A stretch of 64,000 nucleotides of DNA, from NCBI GenBank assembly GCA_017305715.1, contig JAFKKG010000015.1:124001-188000 (forward strand). Reading direction: 5' to 3'. Shown here one piece after another: positions 42,375 through 49,988 of this stretch. This stretch comes from Hyphomicrobiales bacterium (lineage in GTDB: Bacteria > Pseudomonadota > Alphaproteobacteria > Rhizobiales > Xanthobacteraceae). How positions within the stretch are numbered: the stretch's first letter is position 1; each line of letters begins with the position of its first letter. The notes below the pieces were generated by a model. That model ran no database searches. It saw only the letters and a list, made by a program, of their open reading frames with translations, and was not told where the DNA came from. A program made the position numbers and the translations under genes.

Positions 42375-42638
42375 ATGACCAGAGATTGTTTCGACCGTTC
42401 CCGCCGACGGGTCATGCGCGCCGTGGTCACCGGCATTCCGGCCGCGGTGCTGCTGTGGTCTTCACGCACCGAAGCATCGGACAAGATGACGCAAAAGCAG
42501 GCCGAGTATCGCGACACGCCCGACGGCATCTACAGTTGCGGCATGTGCACGCTGTTCGTGAAACCGAACGCCTGCAAGGTGGTCGAGGGAGAGATCAGCC
42601 GCGACGGCTGGTGCAAGGCGTTTGCCCTGCTGGATTAG
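42375..42638 (+). CDS. High-potential iron-sulphur protein (HiPIP), Tat-exported
   Basis: An 87-residue precursor. The N-terminus RSRRRVMRAVVTGIPAAVLL is a twin-arginine signal, as expected for a protein exported after cofactor insertion. The mature part has the four cluster ligands of a HiPIP: Cys55 and Cys58 (SCGMCTLF), Cys67 (NACKVV) and Cys80 (DGWCKAF), which would hold one [4Fe-4S] cluster. HiPIPs carry electrons between periplasmic partners such as cytochrome bc1 and terminal or photosynthetic acceptors. No such partner is adjacent. The start is the ATG at 42375; the longer frame from 42321 runs into the repeat-adjacent DNA. Confidence 0.87.
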   Translation: MTRDCFDRSRRRVMRAVVTGIPAAVLLWSSRTEASDKMTQKQAEYRDTPDGIYSCGMCTLFVKPNACKVVEGEISRDGWCKAFALLD

Positions 42639-42674
42639 GTCGGGGTGATCGGGAAGCGACTACTCGACCATCCA

Positions 42675-42703
42675 TGTCGTCCCGGCTCAAGGCCGGGACG
42701 ACA
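42675..42703. terminator. Perfect stem-loop between convergent genes
   Basis: A 12-bp perfect inverted repeat (TGTCGTCCCGGC and its complement) around TCAAG, lying between the ends of the HiPIP and sbmA genes. It is probably a dispersed CGTCCCGGC-type palindrome serving as a two-way terminator, though there is no T-run. Confidence 0.55.
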
Positions 42704-42723
42704 GTGGAGTGTGTGGCATGTTC

Positions 42724-43944
42724 TCAAGTCCCCGCTGGGTCCGCCACCGCTTCGATCTTGTCGAGAGGCCCGCCGGAGATTGTGGCCTCGAAAGCGCGCA
42801 AACGCTTATAGACCGAGATCAGATCGACGATCGTGCTCCAGGAGTTGACCAAATATTGAAACGAGTTACTGACCTGCCGGAACGCGGTGATGATTTGTTG
42901 CAACGTGCCGTACGTGATTTTGGCAGCAACAATCGTCGGCGTGAGGAGGATGTAGGCGAAGATGGCGTCGGTCTGCAGGTACACGATGCGGCCGGCGTTG
43001 AAGTATACGTAATTCAGATAGAGCCAGAAATAGTTCCGTCTGATGTTGATGAAAAGTTCATTGAGAGTCGAAGGATCGGCGCGTTCCGCGTTGTCTTCGC
43101 CAAGCACAAGCTCCTTACGGTAGGCTGCTTCGACTCGCTGATTGAAGAATTCGATCCCGGGCAATTTGATTCCGATCAACGCCAGCAGGCCGGTTCCGAA
43201 GATCGACCACACTATCGCAGCGGTTACCAGCGGATATGGAATCGCCCCGACCAGCGGCAGTTCGGCGATATTGCTGGAGAGTTTGTGCAGCACCGGGAGA
43301 AAGGCAATCAAGGTCAGAACCGCGCTGATGAAATTGACACCAAGACCTTCGGCAATGGTAGCAAACCGCATGGTATCTTCCTGCACGCGCTGCGAGGCGC
43401 CCTCGATGGTGCGCAGCCTTGGCCAATTGGCGATGTAGTAGTCGTTCATCGCTGTCCGCCAGCGGAAGATGTAATGCTGGACGAGGAAGCGTGTCATCAC
43501 GCCGACGAGAACGGCGACCAGCGCGATGCCGGCGAAGGTCGCCAAGTGACCGTAGATTTCTGCAATTGTGACGACCCTCGTTTTTGCAAGCGCCGCCACG
43601 ATCGTATCGTAGAACGGTCCGTACCAGGCGTTGATAGCGACGCTGACCAGAACCTGGAAATAGGTGGCGAACAGGATCAGTGCCGAACCGGGGATGGCCC
43701 ACCATGCCCAGGGATGCGGCGCGAACCACATCCAGAAGGCGGTGAAGATCGAGACAAAAACCGCGAAATAGAAATCGAACCACAGCGAACGCGCAGACCA
43801 GAAGGTAGAGACGCCGACGACTTCGGGTCCCGACGATCCGTACAGTTCGCTGGCGAAACTGTACCACAGCGCCATCGCCAGCGCGGCCCACAGGAGCGCG
43901 GAGATGAAGAACAGCTTTGGGCGGGGGAAGAATGAAACGAACAT
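42724..43944 (-). CDS. sbmA: Peptide antibiotic transporter SbmA/BacA
   Basis: A 406-residue inner-membrane protein, the same length as E. coli SbmA. It starts MFVSFFPRPKLFF and has several membrane helices, with YFRWRTAMNDYY-like (IFRWRTAMNDYYIANWPRLR) near the middle and FINIRRNYFWLYLNYVYFN further on, both characteristic of SbmA/BacA. The family imports proline-rich and other antimicrobial peptides using the proton gradient. In rhizobia, BacA-type proteins protect against or take up plant NCR peptides in some symbioses. The sequence alone does not separate BacA from BclA-like relatives, but it lacks the ATPase domain of BclA. Confidence 0.9.
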   Translation of the reverse strand: MFVSFFPRPKLFFISALLWAALAMALWYSFASELYGSSGPEVVGVSTFWSARSLWFDFYFAVFVSIFTAFWMWFAPHPWAWWAIPGSALILFATYFQVLVSVAINAWYGPFYDTIVAALAKTRVVTIAEIYGHLATFAGIALVAVLVGVMTRFLVQHYIFRWRTAMNDYYIANWPRLRTIEGASQRVQEDTMRFATIAEGLGVNFISAVLTLIAFLPVLHKLSSNIAELPLVGAIPYPLVTAAIVWSIFGTGLLALIGIKLPGIEFFNQRVEAAYRKELVLGEDNAERADPSTLNELFINIRRNYFWLYLNYVYFNAGRIVYLQTDAIFAYILLTPTIVAAKITYGTLQQIITAFRQVSNSFQYLVNSWSTIVDLISVYKRLRAFEATISGGPLDKIEAVADPAGT

Positions 43945-43987
43945 TCGGTGGTCTCTCAGGTCAGAGGATGCTTGGCTCTGGGCACAT

Positions 43988-44070
43988 CGTCATTCCGGGG
44001 CGATGCAAAGCATCGAACCCGGAATCTCGAGATTCCGGGTCTGGTGCTCGCGCACCATCCCGGAATGACG
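43988..44070. repeat. Intergenic palindromic repeat, CATTCCGGG type, copy 2
   Basis: Perfect 12-bp outer arms (CGTCATTCCGGG, 43988-43999, and its complement, 44059-44070) surround an inner hairpin and the self-complementary core around GAATCTCGAGATTC (44018-44039). Same family as 27514-27593. It lies upstream of sbmA and downstream of the RamB-like gene. Confidence 0.8.
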
Positions 44071-44105
44071 CCCTCAAAGCGACGACAGGCAAAAATCTTC
44101 AACAC

Positions 44106-45551
44106 TCACAACTCTCTCGCATTCGAGAACGCAAACGACGACACCCGCCGAGTGTTCTCGTCCAGGATCAGCGTACGCGTGATCGGCGGCTCGGCGCGCT
44201 GGCTGCAGTTTTCGCGCTCGCAGAGCCGGCAGTTGACGCCGATCGGCGTGCCCTCGGCCTTCTCCAGGTCCATGCCGGCAGCGTAGACCAGTTTGGCGGC
44301 ATGGCGGATTTCGCACCCGAGGCCGATCGCAAAGCGCGGCTGCGGCTGCGGGTGCGGCGCCACCGGCCGGCGCACCATCTGCGCGATCGAGAAATATCGC
44401 GTGCCGTCAGGCAATTCGATGACCTGCTTGAGCAGCCGGTCGGGCGTGTCGAAGGTCGAATGCACGTTCCACAGCGGGCAGGTGCCGCCGAATTTCGAGA
44501 ACGGGAAGGTGCCGGAGGAAAATCGCTTGGAGACGTTGCCGGCATTGTCGACGCGCAGCAGGAAGAACGGCACGCCGCGCGCGTTCGGCCGCTGCAGCGT
44601 GGTCAGGCGGTGGCAGACCTGCTCGAAACCGGCGTTGAAGCGTTGCGCCAGCACGTGGACGTCATAGTTCAGGGCCTCGGCGGCGGCATGGAACGCCTGA
44701 TAGGGCATCATGCTGGCGGCCGCGAAATAATTCGCCAGCGTGATCCGGTAGAGCCGCCGCGGCGTGTCGTCGAGCGGACCGGCGCGGTTGACGATGGCGT
44801 CGATGGCGGCGCTGCATTCGGCGAGGCCGATCTGCAGCGCGAGCTGGAAAGTGCGGCCGGGCCCATCCACCAGTTCGGAGACCAGCAATTGCCGGCGATG
44901 GCGGTCGAACCGCCGCAGCGTCTCGCGCATCACGTCGACCGGCATGATGCGGGTGACGATCGAATGTTTTTCGCGCAATCGGCCGCTGAGCGCCGCAAAC
45001 AATTCCTCGGCCGAGACGCCCAATTCGTCGCGCAGGGTTTCCGCGGCCTGCTCGAGTTCGGGAAAGTAATTGCGGTTGGCCTCGATCAGGTCGCGCACCC
45101 GTTCGATCGGATTGGCCTCGAACCGGGTTCCCTCGTCGCGGTCGGCCATTTGGGCCGCGACCAGGGTTTCGCCGCGGCGGGCCTCGGTATAGGCGGCATA
45201 CAGGCGTTGCAGGGAATGCGTCACGCCCGGGCACAGTTCGGCAAGATCGCGCAGTTCCTGCTTCGGCAGGTCGATCTGCCGGAACAGGGGATCGGAGAAG
45301 ATCTCGTTCAGTTCGGCGAAAAACCGGTCCTCGTCGGCGGTCGCAAGGTCGCGCAGATCGAGGTCATAGGTCTCCGCCAGCCGCAGCAGCAGTTGCGCCG
45401 TCACGGGTCGCTGGTTGCGCTCTATCAGGTTGATATAGCTTGGAGAAATCTCCAGCCCCTCGGCCATCTGGGTCTGCGACAAGCCGAGCTGCTGGCGAAT
45501 CCGGCGAAACCGCGGACCCACAAACAGCTTCTTTCCGGAGTCGCTCGCCAT
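44106..45551 (-). CDS. RamB/ScfR-type XRE transcriptional regulator
   Basis: A 481-residue regulator of the short-chain acyl-CoA-responsive family. The N-terminal XRE helix-turn-helix is at about residues 13-70 (RFRRIRQQLGLSQTQMAEGLEISPSYINLIERNQRP). A large middle region resembles the IrrE-like domain of this family, but I see no HExxH metal motif. The C-terminal domain (DUF2083-like) has conserved cysteines (TCPLWNVHS; NCRLCERENC). In Corynebacterium, RamB controls isocitrate lyase and malate synthase. Here the gene is divergent from isocitrate lyase, so control of aceA is very likely. Start at 45551; six codons upstream are also open. Confidence 0.88.
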   Translation of the reverse strand: MASDSGKKLFVGPRFRRIRQQLGLSQTQMAEGLEISPSYINLIERNQRPVTAQLLLRLAETYDLDLRDLATADEDRFFAELNEIFSDPLFRQIDLPKQELRDLAELCPGVTHSLQRLYAAYTEARRGETLVAAQMADRDEGTRFEANPIERVRDLIEANRNYFPELEQAAETLRDELGVSAEELFAALSGRLREKHSIVTRIMPVDVMRETLRRFDRHRRQLLVSELVDGPGRTFQLALQIGLAECSAAIDAIVNRAGPLDDTPRRLYRITLANYFAAASMMPYQAFHAAAEALNYDVHVLAQRFNAGFEQVCHRLTTLQRPNARGVPFFLLRVDNAGNVSKRFSSGTFPFSKFGGTCPLWNVHSTFDTPDRLLKQVIELPDGTRYFSIAQMVRRPVAPHPQPQPRFAIGLGCEIRHAAKLVYAAGMDLEKAEGTPIGVNCRLCERENCSQRAEPPITRTLILDENTRRVSSFAFSNAREL

Positions 45552-45567
45552 GGCAGGCTTTCTGATC

Positions 45568-45625
45568 AATTTTGTGACAAAATTGACAAAATGACATCTG
45601 TGACAAGTTCAGATGTTACATGACA
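45568..45625. promoter_or_regulatory. Operator-like cluster between the RamB-like gene and aceA
   Basis: TGACA occurs five times (45575, 45584, 45592, 45601, 45621), the first four at 8-9 bp steps. Two perfect inverted repeats overlap them: AATTTTG-TGA-CAAAATT (45568-45584) and ACATCTG-N9-CAGATGT (45594-45616). The cluster lies directly before the regulator's start and about 150 bases before aceA, fitting autoregulation plus control of aceA. Confidence 0.6.
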
Positions 45626-45770
45626 TCACCATTCAAAATCAAGCTCCCTATACGAAATTGGGATTTTAGCGTTTAGCTCTCGGCACGTTTTGCAATGCAC
45701 TGTCATGAATGTCGATTGAGGCAGGAGTGACCAACGTTGCGAATTAGTCGTCACCGAAAGGATTATGCAC

Positions 45771-47411
45771 ATGAACTACCAGCCACGCGGCCTCAGCGAC
45801 CAGGCCCTCCAGGGACCCGCCACCTATGCGAGCGCGATTTCCGCTGCCAAGGCGCTGCTCGAGACCCAGCCGACCTGGAACGGCGTCAACGCCGAGGCCG
45901 TGGCGCGCATGCGTTTGCAGAACCGCTTCAAGACCGGCCTGGACATTGCGCGCTATACCGCCGCGCTGATGCGCCGCGATATGGCTGCGTACGACGCGGA
46001 TCCCACCAAGTACACCCAGTCGCTCGGTTGCTGGCATGGCTTCATCGCGCAGCAGAAGCTGATTTCGGTCAAGAAGCATTTCGGCGGCAGGACCGATCGC
46101 CGCTATCTCTATCTCTCCGGCTGGATGATCGCAGCGCTGCGCTCCGAGTTCGGACCGCTGCCCGACCAGTCGATGCACGAGAAGACCTCGGTGCCCGCGC
46201 TGATCGAAGAGCTCTACACCTTCCTGCGTCAGGCGGACTCCCGCGAACTCAATGATATCTTCCGCGCCATCGACGCCGCCCGCAAGGCTGGCGACAAGGC
46301 CAAGGAAAAGGAGCTGATCGAAAAGGTCGACAATTTCCAGACCCATGTCGTGCCTGTGATCGCCGACATCGACGCCGGCTTCGGCAATGCTGAGGCGACC
46401 TATCTGCTTGCCAAGAAGATGATCGAAGCGGGCGCATGCGCGCTGCAGATCGAAAACCAGGTGTCCGACGAAAAGCAATGCGGCCATCAGGACGGCAAGG
46501 TGACGGTGCCGCACGAGGTGTTCCTGGCGAAGATCCGGGCCTGCCGCCATGCCTTCCTCGAACTCGGCGTCGAAGACGGCATCGTCGTGACCCGCACCGA
46601 TTCGCTCGGTGCTGGCCTGACGCAACAGATCGCCGTCAGCCACAAGCCCGGCGACATCGGCGATCAGTACAACAGCTTCCTGGATTGCGAGGAAGTGACG
46701 GCTGAAAACGCCCGCAACGGCGACGTCATCATCAACCGCAACGGCAAGATGATGCGTCCGAAGCGGCTGGCCAGCAACCTCTATCAGTTCCGTGCCGGCA
46801 CGGGCGAAGACCGCTGCGTGCTCGACAGCATCACCTCGCTGCAGAACGGTGCCGACCTGTTGTGGATCGAGACCGAGAAGCCGCATATCGAGCAGATCGC
46901 CAAGATGGTCGACCGCATTCGCGAAGTCATTCCCAACGCGAAGCTGGCCTACAACAACTCGCCCTCGTTCAACTGGACGCTCAATTTCCGTTGGCAGGTG
47001 TACGATGCGATGAAGGAAGCCGGCAAGGATGTCAGCCAGTACAACCGCGCCGAACTGATGAAGGTGGAATACGACGATACGCCGCTGGCCATTGAAGCCG
47101 ACGAGCGCATCCGTACCTTCCAGGCCGATTCGGCCAAGCGTGCCGGCATCTTCCATCATCTGATCACGTTGCCGACCTATCACACGGCGGCGCTGTCGAC
47201 CGACAATCTCGCCAGGGAGTATTTCGGCGAACAGGGCATGCTGGGCTATGTGAAGAATGTTCAGCGCCAGGAGATCCGTCAGGGTATCGCCTGCGCCAAG
47301 CATCAGAACATGGCCGGCTCCGATATCGGCGACGATCACAAGGAATATTTCGCCGGTGAAGCCGCACTGAAGGCGGGCGGCGTCCACAACACGATGAACC
47401 AGTTCGGCTAA
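45771..47411 (+). CDS. aceA: Isocitrate lyase
   Basis: A 546-residue enzyme that cleaves isocitrate to glyoxylate and succinate, the first step of the glyoxylate shunt used for growth on acetyl-CoA. The active-site loop reads KQCGHQDGKVTVP with catalytic Cys237. This KQCGH form and the ~530-550-residue length belong to the long subgroup found in Pseudomonas and Bradyrhizobium, not the ~430-residue E. coli type (KKCGH). Other conserved parts are DIDAGFGNAEATY and NNSPSFNWTLNFRWQ. I chose the ATG at 45771, eight bases after AAAGGA; another ATG at 45765 sits too close to it. Malate synthase is not in the window. Confidence 0.95.
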   Translation: MNYQPRGLSDQALQGPATYASAISAAKALLETQPTWNGVNAEAVARMRLQNRFKTGLDIARYTAALMRRDMAAYDADPTKYTQSLGCWHGFIAQQKLISVKKHFGGRTDRRYLYLSGWMIAALRSEFGPLPDQSMHEKTSVPALIEELYTFLRQADSRELNDIFRAIDAARKAGDKAKEKELIEKVDNFQTHVVPVIADIDAGFGNAEATYLLAKKMIEAGACALQIENQVSDEKQCGHQDGKVTVPHEVFLAKIRACRHAFLELGVEDGIVVTRTDSLGAGLTQQIAVSHKPGDIGDQYNSFLDCEEVTAENARNGDVIINRNGKMMRPKRLASNLYQFRAGTGEDRCVLDSITSLQNGADLLWIETEKPHIEQIAKMVDRIREVIPNAKLAYNNSPSFNWTLNFRWQVYDAMKEAGKDVSQYNRAELMKVEYDDTPLAIEADERIRTFQADSAKRAGIFHHLITLPTYHTAALSTDNLAREYFGEQGMLGYVKNVQRQEIRQGIACAKHQNMAGSDIGDDHKEYFAGEAALKAGGVHNTMNQFG

Positions 47412-47433
47412 CGGTAACAGCAGGAGAACTACC

Positions 47434-47643
47434 ATGACCAAAGGCAGCAATTTCTGGGTGATTGGCGGCGAGTTCGGATCGATGAACTTCCACAAGCTCG
47501 TGGAAGGCTCGGCCCAGGTTCAGGGCCCGTTCAAGACGCGCAAGGAAGCCGAGGATGCCTGGAAGACGGTCTCGGAAGAGAACCGCCACAAGGCCGGCGT
47601 CCGCTTTTCCATCGTGGAGGAGCCGTCCCGAGTCTCTGCCTAG
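47434..47643 (+). CDS. DUF4170 family small protein
   Basis: A 69-residue soluble protein (MTKGSNFWVIGGEFGSMNFHKLV...GPFKTRKEAEDAWKTVSE...) matching DUF4170. It starts 22 bases after aceA with an AGGAGAA site, so it is probably on the same transcript. The fold looks like a small alpha/beta domain; the GPFKTRKEAEDAW segment resembles SPOR-like repeats in spacing, but function is unknown. Its stop codon lies in a perfect 13-bp tandem repeat. Confidence 0.85.
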   Translation: MTKGSNFWVIGGEFGSMNFHKLVEGSAQVQGPFKTRKEAEDAWKTVSEENRHKAGVRFSIVEEPSRVSA

Positions 47644-47664
47644 AGTCTCGGCCTAGAGTCTCGG
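47639..47664. repeat. 13-bp tandem repeat at a stop codon
   Basis: CCTAGAGTCTCGG occurs twice head to tail (47639-47651 and 47652-47664), preceded by a degraded third unit. The TAG of the DUF4170 gene is inside the first copy. Confidence 0.7.
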
Positions 47665-47720
47665 ACTGAGCGGCCGCTGCCAGACCAGCTAGAAGAAACG
47701 TCCAAGGAAAACCCAAGTGG

Positions 47721-47750
47721 CGGCCCCATCCGGATCTCCGGGTGGGGCCG
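47721..47750 (+). terminator. Stem-loop after aceA-DUF4170
   Basis: CGGCCCCATCCGG and CCGGGTGGGGCCG pair over 13 positions with one G-T mismatch around an ATCT loop. A long GC-rich stem but no T-run; the likely transcript end of the aceA operon. Confidence 0.6.
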
Positions 47751-47876
47751 ACCGCGTTTCAACCGGAGCCCGGTTTTCAACCAAAACCTAAGTCATTGGG
47801 AACAAACGACCTTTGCGGAAAACATGGTTGCTGATAGGTTAACCTCGCCAACCCTTCAGGACAAAGGCGGCCGCAA

Positions 47877-48431
47877 ATGTCAGATGTACAGAGTACCGCC
47901 GCGACCGAAGCGCAGCCGACGCGGCTGCGCGACGCGCTGCGCAAGGCGCGGATCGAGGCCGCCGATCGCACCGGCGTCGTCGTCGAGCTGCGCGATGCCG
48001 AAGTGGCGCGCCTCGAGATCATGAACGAGGCGCTCGATCCCCTGTTCGCGCAAATCCCCGAAAAGGTCGACCTGTTCGATCGCGGCGTCAGCCAGGGCGA
48101 GACCCCGCGGCTGTGGATTGACGTGGTCGCCCACATCCTGATGGGGCGCGACAAGCGCATCTACCGGTTCGTGCAGGACACCCGGTTCGGCCGCATCGTG
48201 CTCGCCGAATCCCACGACGTGCCCGTGATCGTCGATGCCGTCACCGACTATGTCGCGCGCCGCATGATCGAGCGCGAGCATGCGATGGTGGCAACCCCGA
48301 TGGTCGAGCCGGTGGTGGAAGCGCCGCCGCCGAAGCGTCGCAGCGGATTGGGGATGTTCGTGCTCGGCTTCCTGCTGGGGGCTGCCGCCCTGTTCGGCCT
48401 CGCGGTGTTCGCGAGCTTGCGGAATCTCTAG
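47877..48431 (+). CDS. Hypothetical protein with C-terminal membrane anchor
   Basis: A 184-residue protein: a soluble N-terminal domain (about 1-140), a short Pro-rich link with basic residues (PPPKRRSG), and one membrane helix near the end (about 157-180, GMFVLGFLLGAAALFGLAVFA). This is a tail-anchored layout with the main domain facing the cytoplasm. The segment TPRLWIDVVAHILMGRDKRIYRFVQDTR looks conserved, but I cannot name a family with confidence. Its TAG overlaps the stop of the convergent phosphoesterase gene within CTAG. Confidence 0.65.
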   Translation: MSDVQSTAATEAQPTRLRDALRKARIEAADRTGVVVELRDAEVARLEIMNEALDPLFAQIPEKVDLFDRGVSQGETPRLWIDVVAHILMGRDKRIYRFVQDTRFGRIVLAESHDVPVIVDAVTDYVARRMIEREHAMVATPMVEPVVEAPPPKRRSGLGMFVLGFLLGAAALFGLAVFASLRNL

Positions 48432-49327
48432 ATCAGCTTGACCTGGCGGATTTGCCTCACGCGCATGTCCTCGCTGATCCCGCGCACGGTCTGCACACAG
48501 CGCCATTGGTCGCCATCGCGCTCGATCGAGAACAAATTATAGGCCGCCGCCGGATAATGCCGGTGCGCCAGCGCCGATGCCGACGGCACGCCGATTGCCG
48601 GGATCTGGCGGTCGGTGCCTTCGATCCACATCGTCGAATGGATGTGGTCGTGCCCGTGCAGCACCAGTTCCACGCCATGCTGCTTCAGGAGCGTGCGCAA
48701 CTGCCGCGAATCCGTCAGCCGCTTGACGCGGGAATCCGAATGCAGGGGATGATGCACGAGCAGGACCCGGAACGACTGCTCGGACGACAATTGTCCAAGC
48801 GTTCGATCCAGCGTGTCGAGCTGGGCGCGTCCGAGGGTGCCGGTGGCCATCAGCGGCAGCGTCGGTACCGCCGAGGACACGCCGACCAGCGTCAGCGGTC
48901 CACGCTGGCGCACGAACGGAAACGTGGCGCCGTTCGGCGCGACATCCACTGGGGCATCGCCGCGCAGATAGTCGCCGAACGTGCCCACGAAGCGATGGCG
49001 GGTGGCGCGGACATAGGCGTCGTGATTGCCGGGAATGACGGTGACCTGGTGCGGCGGGCCGACGCTCTCCAGCCAGGCCTGTGCGGGAGAGAACTCGGCT
49101 TCCAGTGCGAGATTGACGAGGTCGCCGGTGACCGCGACATGGTCCGGCCGCTGCGCCTGCATGTCGGCGACCAGCGCGTCCAGCACCTCGCGCCGATGGT
49201 ATTTGTGGCGGTTGCGTGTCCAGTTGAGATAGCCGAGTGCGCGCTTGCCCGCGAGATCGCGAAGGCGCGCGGCCGGCAGCGGCGGCAGATGCGGATCGGA
49301 CAAATGCGCCAGCGTGAATGTGGCCAT
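48428..49327 (-). CDS. Calcineurin-like metallophosphoesterase
   Basis: A 299-residue enzyme with all the two-metal phosphoesterase motifs: HLSDPHL (8-14), GDLVN, PGNHDAY, VHHPLH and HGHDHIH. It resembles the cyclic-nucleotide phosphodiesterase-like group (CpdA/Icc relatives), which hydrolyse cAMP or other phosphodiesters, but substrate choice cannot be predicted. No signal peptide is seen. It converges on the tail-anchored protein gene, sharing four bases at the stops. Confidence 0.88.
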   Translation of the reverse strand: MATFTLAHLSDPHLPPLPAARLRDLAGKRALGYLNWTRNRHKYHRREVLDALVADMQAQRPDHVAVTGDLVNLALEAEFSPAQAWLESVGPPHQVTVIPGNHDAYVRATRHRFVGTFGDYLRGDAPVDVAPNGATFPFVRQRGPLTLVGVSSAVPTLPLMATGTLGRAQLDTLDRTLGQLSSEQSFRVLLVHHPLHSDSRVKRLTDSRQLRTLLKQHGVELVLHGHDHIHSTMWIEGTDRQIPAIGVPSASALAHRHYPAAAYNLFSIERDGDQWRCVQTVRGISEDMRVRQIRQVKLI

Positions 49328-49413
49328 TATTCATTCCATCAAGGAAGCTCGCCATGTATTGGCAAGCCGGCCGTATCTAGGCAAGGATCAAACGTCATGT
49401 CCGGTCATATGAG

Positions 49414-49908
49414 GTGCTGGTGACGGCCCTGCAGGATCTGCGAAAACGCTTCGAACCCCAGCTGCGGCAGGTGTTCCATCTATACTGGCGGATCGCCCGC
49501 GGCATGACGCTCGGGGTTCGCGGTGTCGTGCTCGACGGCGGCAACAAGGTGTTTCTGGTCAGGCACAGCTACGTCTCCGGCTGGCATCTGCCGGGTGGCG
49601 GGGTCGAGGTCGGCGAGACGTTCCTGGAGGCGCTGCGGCGCGAACTGATGGAGGAGGGGCGGATCGAATTGGCGGCCGAACCCGACCTGCATGGGCTGTT
49701 TTTCAACGGCCACGTCTCCCGCCGCGACCACGTCGCGGTCTATGTCGTCAGGCAGTTCCGGCAGGACCGCCTGCCGGAGCCGAACCGCGAGATCGTCGAA
49801 TGCGGATTTTATGACGCGGGGGCGCTGCCGGCGGGCACCACAAGGGGGACGCGGCTTCGGATCGCCGAAGTGCTGCAGGGGCAGTCGCGGATCGCGACCT
49901 GGCGCTGA
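49414..49908 (+). CDS. Nudix hydrolase
   Basis: A 164-residue Nudix enzyme. The Nudix box GGGVEVGETFLEALRRELME with following EG (about residues 61-82) matches GX5EX7REUXEEXGU and would bind the metal that activates water to cut a nucleoside-diphosphate-linked substrate. The start is GTG at 49414; a second GTG at 49420 is also possible, and no ATG is in frame. It precedes, in the same direction, a multi-spanning membrane protein and a GT2 glycosyltransferase, so a role in handling a nucleotide-sugar is conceivable but unproven. Confidence 0.85.
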   Translation: MLVTALQDLRKRFEPQLRQVFHLYWRIARGMTLGVRGVVLDGGNKVFLVRHSYVSGWHLPGGGVEVGETFLEALRRELMEEGRIELAAEPDLHGLFFNGHVSRRDHVAVYVVRQFRQDRLPEPNREIVECGFYDAGALPAGTTRGTRLRIAEVLQGQSRIATWR

Positions 49909-49988
49909 TTCCATGCGTAACCGAGTGGTTGCGTCATGCGACGGCAGCCCCTAGAAGCGGACGAATCGGGACAGGGACCCGCTTGGCA

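Noticed and set aside
42709-43935. 408-codon plus-strand frame opposite sbmA
   Set aside because: The minus-strand frame is a clear full-length SbmA/BacA; the other is its shadow.
43917-45623. 568-codon plus-strand frame opposite the RamB-like regulator
   Set aside because: The opposite strand encodes a recognisable XRE/ScfR-type regulator over its whole length.
46459-46500. Isocitrate lyase loop KQCGH instead of KKCGH as a possible defect
   Set aside because: The KQCGHQDGK form is normal for the long isocitrate lyase subgroup, as in Pseudomonas, so it is not a mutation.
45744-47495. 583-codon minus-strand frame opposite aceA
   Set aside because: The isocitrate lyase motif and full family length are on the plus strand.
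48428-48431. Overlapping convergent stop codons in CTAG
   Set aside because: Tail-to-tail overlap of four bases is common and needs no special explanation.
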